From Hyphomicrobiaceae bacterium (GTDB lineage: Bacteria > Pseudomonadota > Alphaproteobacteria > Rhizobiales > Hyphomicrobiaceae), in contig JAGRKV010000029.1 of the NCBI GenBank assembly GCA_020442165.1, positions 62,001 through 126,000 on the forward strand: DNA of 64,000 nt, in the 5' to 3' direction. The notes beneath the pieces were generated by a model. That model did not search any database. It was not told where the DNA came from and saw only the letters and a list, made by a program, of their open reading frames with translations. Positions 58,541 through 64,000 of the stretch are shown here, piece after piece. Made by a program: the position numbers and the translations under genes. The stretch's first letter is position 1. Each line of letters begins with the position of its first letter.

Positions 58541-59710
58541 TCAATCCGCCTTTGGCCGCGACTTGCCGTCACCCAGCGAATAGAGGTTCTGCAGCAGCGC
58601 ATCGAGCCCGCCCGCACCCTGGCCGGTGTGCAGGTCGATCCTGCCAACCTTCTCGACAAGCTTCTCCAGAGCCTCGAGTTCCTTCAGGCGCAAGAGCAGT
58701 GGATTGTCCTCCATCAGCCGCGACGTATTAAGCAGCGATCGCGTCGCCGCCGTTTCCTCCTGGCGGCGGATCAGGTTGGCCTTGGCCACACGCTCCGCCT
58801 CGACGACCTTGTTGAGAAGTTCGCGCACGTCACCGGGAAGGATGACATCCTTGACGCCGATCTCCTTGACCTCGGCACCAAGATCAGCCGCCCTCTCCTT
58901 CACGAACGCACGCACTTCGCTGTCAATGGTGTCGCGCGCAGCCAGAATGTCATCGAGCGTGCGCGTCGCCACCGCCTCTCTGATCGCGAACTGCACGAGA
59001 CGGTAGAGCGTGCCCGGCACGTCTCCCGATGCCAGCGCCGCCTTTTCCGGATCGACGATCTGGTAGAACGCGGTCAACGTCACACGCACACCGACGCGAT
59101 CCTTGGTCAGGATTTCCTGTGCCGTGATCTCCAATGGCTGCGGGCGCAGATCGACCTTGCCCACCTTCACCGTGCGCCCGACCTGCCAGAAGGCGTGGCG
59201 GCCCGGAGGCAGCCGCGCTTCAAGCTTGCCGTCGACGGTCAGAAGACCCGCCTCGTGCGCTTCCACAACGGCGTTGACCGCGACAGGCGTACGCGCCAGA
59301 TCGAGTCGGTCCAGATGCCGCTTGGCGATCCGCATGTCGGCAGCCGTATCAATAGTCTCGACATCGACCTGCGTCAGCGTCTTCCAGAATGCGCGTGTCG
59401 TGTTGGGTAGTACAAGATGCTTGGGCTCGCCGTCGAACGATACGATGGCGACCTCCGTCGGTCCTGCTTGCACGATGGCGAAATTCTTCTCTGCGAGCTG
59501 CGGCTGTGTCTTCTCGAACAGCAGCGCGCGCTCGGCTGGTATTTCAGCCCGCACCACCTTTATCACTTCAGCCGTCAGGCTGCGTGACGGATCGAGCGAC
59601 GTGAACCGGCCAGGCTCAAGCAATCGCACAAAGCGGCCGTCGCGATAAAGAAACCCGCGCTCGTCATCCTTGACGACAGCCTCAAACAGAACTCCAAAAT
59701 AGCGGCGCAT
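58541..59710 (-). CDS. Slipin family (SPFH-domain) protein
   Basis: A 389-residue SPFH protein. Core segments: ITAQEILTKDRVGVRVTLTA, AIREAVATRTLDDILAARD, EIGVKDVILPGDVRELLNKV, then a coiled EAERVAKANLIRRQEETAATRS. No hydrophobic hairpin is seen at the N-terminus, unlike many slipins. Instead the N-terminal part holds two similar units, DERGFLYRDGRFVRLLEPGRF and HEAGLLTVDGKLEARLPPGRH, suggesting an internal duplication. Slipins scaffold membrane domains; a role here is unknown. Possibly cotranscribed with the 173-residue hypothetical gene downstream. Confidence 0.86.
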   Translation of the reverse strand: MRRYFGVLFEAVVKDDERGFLYRDGRFVRLLEPGRFTSLDPSRSLTAEVIKVVRAEIPAERALLFEKTQPQLAEKNFAIVQAGPTEVAIVSFDGEPKHLVLPNTTRAFWKTLTQVDVETIDTAADMRIAKRHLDRLDLARTPVAVNAVVEAHEAGLLTVDGKLEARLPPGRHAFWQVGRTVKVGKVDLRPQPLEITAQEILTKDRVGVRVTLTAFYQIVDPEKAALASGDVPGTLYRLVQFAIREAVATRTLDDILAARDTIDSEVRAFVKERAADLGAEVKEIGVKDVILPGDVRELLNKVVEAERVAKANLIRRQEETAATRSLLNTSRLMEDNPLLLRLKELEALEKLVEKVGRIDLHTGQGAGGLDALLQNLYSLGDGKSRPKAD

Positions 59711-60058
59711 AACCTGCGCTCCTCTTTTCCATCGAACTTCGAAACCGCAACAAACTCAAAAAGGCAACCGCAACGGGTCGCCGGCTGCTGGCCACGCAAG
59801 ACACACGGGCCCACGCTTGAGGCAGCGCGCTCCGCCTTGCACCGATGGCTGCGGCACGCTCGCCCGAAGACGAAAGCGGGCCGGGGCCAAAGGCTCCAGC
59901 TTCGCGCGCGGCCGGTATCCGCGCGGGCGCAGGGCGTTCCTGCGCTTGCCTTGCGCACGTCACCATAGGCCGAAGCCTCTGGCTCAGCGCACGCGGCAGG
60001 TCAGCAACCGGCTTCCCTCAGGTGGTGGTCTCTCGACCTGGAGTGCTTTTCAGGCACG
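59711..60058. other. Intergenic region between slipin gene and tRNA-like genes
   Basis: 348 bases with no gene. It includes a small hairpin (GGTC-GAGA-GACC on the minus strand, about 60028-60039) after the tRNA-like unit. Otherwise nothing clear; the slipin promoter should be here. Confidence 0.55.
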
Positions 60059-60131
60059 TTTGCAACGCAGGAGTTGAACCCGCGACCAAAGGAGTAACAG
60101 TCCTTTGCTCTATCCACTGAGCTAGTTGCTG
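60059..60131 (-). tRNA. tRNA-Asn(GTT)-like gene with an incomplete acceptor stem
   Basis: The minus strand reads as a class I tRNA: D stem GCTC/GAGC, anticodon stem AAGGA/TCCTT, loop CTGTTAC with anticodon GTT (complement of 60096-60098), a 5-base variable loop, T arm GCGGG-TTCAACT-CCTGC. The acceptor stem pairs only at positions 3-7 (GCAAC with GTTGC); positions 1-2 are CA opposite AA. Those two bases are also the end of an encoded CCA of the preceding tRNA-like gene. No CCA follows its own A73. Either a decayed gene or an unusual overlapping tRNA. Confidence 0.6.
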
Positions 60132-60203
60132 GCGAAACTGAAGGGAATCGAACCCCCGACCTCCCGGTCCATGCCGGGCGCTCTACCGCTGAGCTACAGC
60201 CTC
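60130..60203 (-). tRNA. tRNA-like gene with 6-base anticodon loop and encoded CCA
   Basis: The minus strand shows acceptor GAGGCTG with CAGTTTC (two G-T pairs), D stem GCTC/GAGC, anticodon stem CCCGG/CCGGG, T arm GGGGG-TTCGATT-CCCTT (two G-T pairs), G73 and CCA at 60132-60130. The anticodon loop CATGGA has six bases rather than seven, so no anticodon follows from U33. By position it could be a Pro(TGG)- or Ser(GGA)-like relic, but I cannot decide. It overlaps the next tRNA-like gene by two bases. Confidence 0.5.
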
Positions 60204-60461
60204 TACCCATTGGACACGGAACACGCATTCCACATAGTGGCGCGCGCCAGCCGGGTCTCGGCGAGCCCGGACACATGGCGTCCAGCGGGGAGCGCCATAA
60301 TTAATATGAATGCGGCAAAATTGCACGCGCTTGCGTTTGGCCGAGTATGCAATCTAGAATCCCACCCTGATAGTCCGGATCTAAAGCTGCGCGCCGGACC
60401 GGCAACCTGATGCGCAGTGAGCGGCCCTGTCACAGAGGCCAACACCGGATCCTTCTTTGTC

Positions 60462-61295
60462 ATGTATACTCCGCCTGCCTTCTTTTCCGAGCCCGTCCTC
60501 ATTGCGTTCGCCGTATGCACGGCTGCAGCTGCTTCTACCGTCCTGGGTTCGATCTTTGTGCTCCGTGCCAATCGGGCAAACCCGCGCCTGCTCGCCTTCG
60601 GCCTGGCCTTTGCCGGCGGCGCCATGGTCTATGTTTCTCTGGTCGAGATCTTCAACAAGAGTGTTTTCGCATTTTCTGAGAGCTACGGCCCCAAGACGGG
60701 TTATGCCTATGCGACGTTGTCGTTCTTTGCCGGCATTATCATGCTGGCGATCATCGACCGGGTGATTCCCAATCCGCATGAAGGCATGGATGAGCGCGAG
60801 GTCCTGCACGAGCACGGCCATCACCACGACCGTATTTCGACGCCAAATGTTGCCCGCGTCGGTCTTCTCGCCGCAGCCGCCATCACGGCCCACAACTTCC
60901 CCGAGGGACTGGCGACATTCTTCGCCACGCTGGACAATCCGGTTGTCGGATTGCCGCTCGCCATGGCGATTGCCATTCACAACATTCCCGAAGGCGTTTC
61001 GATCGCCATACCGGTCTACTATGCCACTGGAAGCCGCAAGAAGGCCGTCGGCGCGACGATCATCTCCGCGATCGCCGAGCCAGCTGGCGCATTGATCGGA
61101 TATCTCGTTCTCGCGCCATTCCTCACCCAGGCAGTGTTCGGCGCAGTGTTCGGCGTGATCGCGGGTGTCATGGTATTCCTGGCGATCGACGAACTGATGC
61201 CGGAAGCCAAACGCTATTCCAAGGGTCACGAGGCCGTTTACGGTATGGTAATCGGCATGGCGGCACTCGCCTTGAGCCTCGTGCTGTTCAAATGA
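60462..61295 (+). CDS. zupT: ZupT-type ZIP metal transporter
   Basis: A 277-residue ZIP-family importer with about eight helices. The binuclear metal site is shown by HNFPEGLA and HNIPEGVS, with E in IAEPAGALIGY; a His-rich loop HEHGHHHD lies between helices 3 and 4. ZupT brings in Zn, Fe or Mn with low selectivity. ATG 60462 is chosen; a GTG at 60417 adds 15 residues. No Zur site is evident. It follows the tRNA-like genes and is alone. Confidence 0.88.
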   Translation: MYTPPAFFSEPVLIAFAVCTAAAASTVLGSIFVLRANRANPRLLAFGLAFAGGAMVYVSLVEIFNKSVFAFSESYGPKTGYAYATLSFFAGIIMLAIIDRVIPNPHEGMDEREVLHEHGHHHDRISTPNVARVGLLAAAAITAHNFPEGLATFFATLDNPVVGLPLAMAIAIHNIPEGVSIAIPVYYATGSRKKAVGATIISAIAEPAGALIGYLVLAPFLTQAVFGAVFGVIAGVMVFLAIDELMPEAKRYSKGHEAVYGMVIGMAALALSLVLFK

Positions 61296-61438
61296 ATGTC
61301 GTGTTGTCCAATTAGGCTATTCGGCCACAGGCGACAGCGCACATCTCTGCCCCATCCCCAGCGCGATTGACAACCATCAACCAGCAGCCTTGAACCTCCG
61401 GTGTAGCAAGGCTACCTCCGGTTCGAGGGAGTTGCATC

Positions 61439-63076
61439 ATGACCAAGCTTGCCAGCACACACGATGACCTGAAGCCGCACTACGACGCAATTGTTGTCGG
61501 TTCGGGCTACGGCGGCGGCGTTGCCGCATCGCGATTGGCGCGCGCGGGAAAGCGCGTTGCGGTGCTGGAGCGCGGCCGCGAAGTTGCAACGGGCGAATTC
61601 CCTTCGCGCTTCCCTGAAATGAAGAACGAGATGCAGGTGCGTGGGCGAAAGCTCGCAACCGGCCCAGAAACCGCCTTGTTCGATGTGCGGCTGGGAGAGG
61701 ACATGCACGTCCTTGTCGGCTGCGGCCTTGGTGGCGGCTCCCTCGTCAACGCGGGCGTTGCCCTGCGGCCGGACGCGCGCGTCTTTGCCGACGAAGTTTG
61801 GCCGGACGAAATTCGCCAGGACGGTTTGCTCGATGAAGGCTTCGCGCGTGCCGAACACTGGCTTGCACCAATGAGCGATCCGCGCGCCAGCGAGTTGACC
61901 AAGTACAAGGCGCTCGAGACCTCCGGCAGCGCTTTCGGCGACACCACCATCGCACCCCGCGTTGCGGTCAGTTTCACTGAGCGCACCAACGAGGCAGGCA
62001 TCCATCAGCCTGCATGCACGCGCTGCGGCGATTGCTGCGGCGGTTGCAATGTCGGCGCCAAGAACACCATCGCACTGACATATTTGCCGGACGCCAAACA
62101 ACACGGCGCGGAACTTTTCACCCATATCAAGGTCCGCCACGTTGCCAAGGACAGCGACGGTCTCTGGCGCGTTGCCTTCGCCTTGCTCAACGAAACCGGC
62201 CACGGAGTTGCGCGTGAAGGCGAACTGTCGGCCGACATTGTCGTTCTGGCCGCAGGCACTTTGGGCTCCACCGAAATCCTGCTGCGCTCGCGCGAACGAG
62301 GCCTACCGCTCTCCGACCGCCTCGGCCAGCGCTTCTCCGCCAACGGCGACATCATTGCCTTCGGATGGGGCGCCAAGCCCGTCATCAACGCCGTCGGTGT
62401 CGGCCATCCACCAAAGATCGAAGGCCGCGAGATCGGCGCCGCCGTCTCAGGCCAGATCGAGATCCGCAACGCCGAGCAACTCAGCCACGAACTGACCGTG
62501 CAGGAAGGTGTACTGCCATCCGCTCTGGCCCCGGCGCTGCCGCTCTTGTTCCTCCCCAACGGGCGTCTGCTGGGTGCCCTGCAGAGCATCGTCAAAGGCG
62601 TCTACAACGGCCCCTTCGCTCATCTGCAGACGTTTTTTGCCGTATCCCACGATAGCGCTTCTGGTAGCTTCCAGCTCCTCGACGACAAACTGACGCTCTC
62701 CTGGCCGGGCGCCAAGGACGAGCCTGCCTACCGGCGCCTCGACGACAAGCTGACCGATCTCGTCACCCAATCAGGCGGCTCCTACGTCAAGAACCCGCTC
62801 GCCGGTACCGTCATGGGACATCAGCCCGCAACCGCCCATCCGCTCGGCGGCTGCGGCATGGGACGCGATATTGGCGACGGGGTCGTCAACCACAAAGGCC
62901 AGGTGTTTGATGGCGGCAATGGAAAAGGCCCGGCCGACGTCCACGCCGGCCTCTATGTCATCGACGGCGCCATCATCCCGCGTTCGCTAGGCTGCAACCC
63001 TCTGTTCACGATCACCGCGCTGGCCGAACGTGCGATCATGCACATGGCGACCGATCTTGCGTTGAGGCCCGCCTAA
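61439..63076 (+). CDS. GMC-family FAD oxidoreductase (cholesterol-oxidase-like)
   Basis: A 545-residue flavoprotein. The FAD-binding Rossmann motif is VVGSGYGGGVAASRLARAG, then GCGLGGGSLVNAGV, LAAGTLGSTEILLRS, HPLGGCGMG, and C-terminal LYVIDGAIIPRSLGCNPLFTI. An unusual cysteine cluster, ACTRCGDCCGGCNVGAKNT, sits before the substrate region, as in several bacterial members. The substrate is unknown. It is alone: 143 bases after zupT and 130 before tupB. The leader has a GTAGC-AAG-GCTAC hairpin and a direct repeat ACCTCCGGT. Confidence 0.85.
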   Translation: MTKLASTHDDLKPHYDAIVVGSGYGGGVAASRLARAGKRVAVLERGREVATGEFPSRFPEMKNEMQVRGRKLATGPETALFDVRLGEDMHVLVGCGLGGGSLVNAGVALRPDARVFADEVWPDEIRQDGLLDEGFARAEHWLAPMSDPRASELTKYKALETSGSAFGDTTIAPRVAVSFTERTNEAGIHQPACTRCGDCCGGCNVGAKNTIALTYLPDAKQHGAELFTHIKVRHVAKDSDGLWRVAFALLNETGHGVAREGELSADIVVLAAGTLGSTEILLRSRERGLPLSDRLGQRFSANGDIIAFGWGAKPVINAVGVGHPPKIEGREIGAAVSGQIEIRNAEQLSHELTVQEGVLPSALAPALPLLFLPNGRLLGALQSIVKGVYNGPFAHLQTFFAVSHDSASGSFQLLDDKLTLSWPGAKDEPAYRRLDDKLTDLVTQSGGSYVKNPLAGTVMGHQPATAHPLGGCGMGRDIGDGVVNHKGQVFDGGNGKGPADVHAGLYVIDGAIIPRSLGCNPLFTITALAERAIMHMATDLALRPA

Positions 63077-63206
63077 GCTCGTAGAGCAGCGCGTCTGAGC
63101 GGCCCATGACTGCAGGAAGTTGCTCCAGGCTGCAGCGTTTCCGCTTCGGTCGCCTGCCCGCAACACCTATGCTGCGCTGGAAATAGGTCACAAATCCACA
63201 GCGTAA

Positions 63207-63914
63207 ATGTCTGATTCCGGCTCTATTCTGACCCTGGCGCTGAGCCTCGTGCTGTCCGGCGATGCCGAACTCTGGAGCATCATCGGCCTGTCACTGCGTG
63301 TATCGCTGACGGCAGTGCTCTTGGCTTGCCTGATCGGCCTGCCGCTGGGCGCAGTGCTTTCGGTTGCGCGCTTCCGAGGCCGGGGCGCCGTCGCCGCGCT
63401 TCTCAACGCCTTCATGGGCCTTCCCCCTGTCGTCGTCGGCCTCGCCGTCTATCTAGTGTTGTCGCGCTCCGGCCCGCTCGGCGTTTTCGGCCTTCTCTAC
63501 ACGCCAGCCGCAATGATTATCGCTCAGACGATCCTGGTAACACCGCTGATCGCGGCCCTCGCGCGCCAATCCCTTGCCGATCTCCACGGCGAATACGACG
63601 AGCTGTTTCGTTCGCTGGGCTTGTCTGCAACGGAAAAGGTATCAGCCCTCATCTGGGATGGCCGCTACAGCCTGTCGACCGCAGCGCTCGCAGGCTTTGG
63701 CCGCGCCATTGCCGAGGTCGGCGCGGTCATCATCGTCGGCGGCAACATCGAGCACGTCACCCGCGTGATGACGACAACGATCGCGCTCGAAACCTCGAAG
63801 GGCAACCTCGCACTGGCCATGGCGCTCGGCATCATCCTGATCCTGCTCGCGTTGATCGTGAATGCCGCCGTTATGGCACTGAACCGCACGGCCCGGAGGC
63901 TTGCCTATGCTTAA
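63207..63914 (+). CDS. tupB: Tungstate-type ABC transporter permease
   Basis: A 235-residue inner-membrane permease with about five helices. VSLTAVLLACLIGLPLGAVLS and MGLPPVVVGLAVYLVLSRSGPLG are typical of TupB/WtpB, and the EAA-like loop FRSLGLSATEKVSALIWDGRY and GFGRAIAEVGAVIIVGGN confirm the family. The substrate is tungstate or a related oxyanion by family. It overlaps the next gene by eight bases. The binding protein TupA is not upstream. Confidence 0.86.
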   Translation: MSDSGSILTLALSLVLSGDAELWSIIGLSLRVSLTAVLLACLIGLPLGAVLSVARFRGRGAVAALLNAFMGLPPVVVGLAVYLVLSRSGPLGVFGLLYTPAAMIIAQTILVTPLIAALARQSLADLHGEYDELFRSLGLSATEKVSALIWDGRYSLSTAALAGFGRAIAEVGAVIIVGGNIEHVTRVMTTTIALETSKGNLALAMALGIILILLALIVNAAVMALNRTARRLAYA

Positions 63915-64000
63915 GCCGCCCGAGGAGCATGCAACGGTGTACTCAGGCGGCGATTCGCTGTTCCCGCTCGAAGTCTCAGGACTGGCATTCTCCGACCGCG
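63907..64000 (+). CDS. tupC: ABC transporter ATP-binding subunit, N-terminal part (gene runs off the window)
   Basis: ATG at 63907 overlaps the end of tupB in another frame. The 31 visible residues end in FPLEVSGLAFSDR, the common start of ABC ATPases before the P-loop, which lies beyond the window. By context it is the ATPase of the tungstate system. The identity rests on neighbour and start only. Confidence 0.65.
   Translation, partial: MLKPPEEHATVYSGGDSLFPLEVSGLAFSDR

Overview
This 64 kb window is GC-rich, densely coded, ordinary chromosomal DNA from an alphaproteobacterium, most likely of the Hyphomicrobiales (a Hyphomicrobiaceae-like member is my best guess, from memory of gene order). 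Supporting markers are CckA, the aerobic cobaltochelatase genes cobS/cobT beside a J-domain gene and bolA, a bioBFDAZ operon with BioZ, a one-cysteine DksA, the comF/grxC/nitrilase/DUF1178 block and the aroB-aroK/xerD-accA block. No transposase, prophage, CRISPR array or rRNA gene was seen.

Layout. 1-5 kb: end of nadD, rsfS, rlmH, an SDR, a short LOV photoreceptor, a cobalamin-binding-like protein and a MoxR ATPase. 5-12 kb: a DksA with a histone-like tail, a VanX-type dipeptidase, a glycan-binding-domain/metalloprotease pair and a large MscS-type channel. 12-16 kb: a FliO-like gene divergent from cckA. 16-22 kb: an esterase-like exported protein, cobT, a MaoC-like gene, cobS, a J-domain gene, bolA. 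22-31 kb: a repeat-bearing small exported protein, a CorC/hemolysin-type protein, aroB, aroK, a 48-residue membrane protein, a large exported protein, xerD, accA.

31-42 kb: three tandem YafK/DpaA-type YkuD-fold paralogues, a UPF0114 protein, a carbamoyltransferase just downstream of secA, and a divergent parvulin isomerase. 42-50 kb: argJ, tpm, mutT, a BioC/NDUFAF5-like methyltransferase, comF, grxC, a nitrilase, DUF1178 and an FAH-family gene. 50-58 kb: a pure TTCGAG hexanucleotide tract, a PHO-box-like site before phoX, then bioBFDAZ. 58-64 kb: a 173-residue unknown with a slipin, two anomalous abutting tRNA-like genes, zupT, a GMC oxidoreductase, and tupB plus the start of tupC.

Most worth a second look: the triple YafK/DpaA array with a CtrA-like box, a two-hairpin intergenic repeat family whose two copies show compensatory base changes, the overlapping tRNA-like pair, two apparent insertions in SecA, the hexamer tract with the neighbouring PHO box, the DksA tail, and the small Cys/His/Arg/Trp repeat protein. 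I did not find one clear-cut undescribed multi-gene system; the best candidates are the YafK array and the exported glycan-binding/metalloprotease pair.
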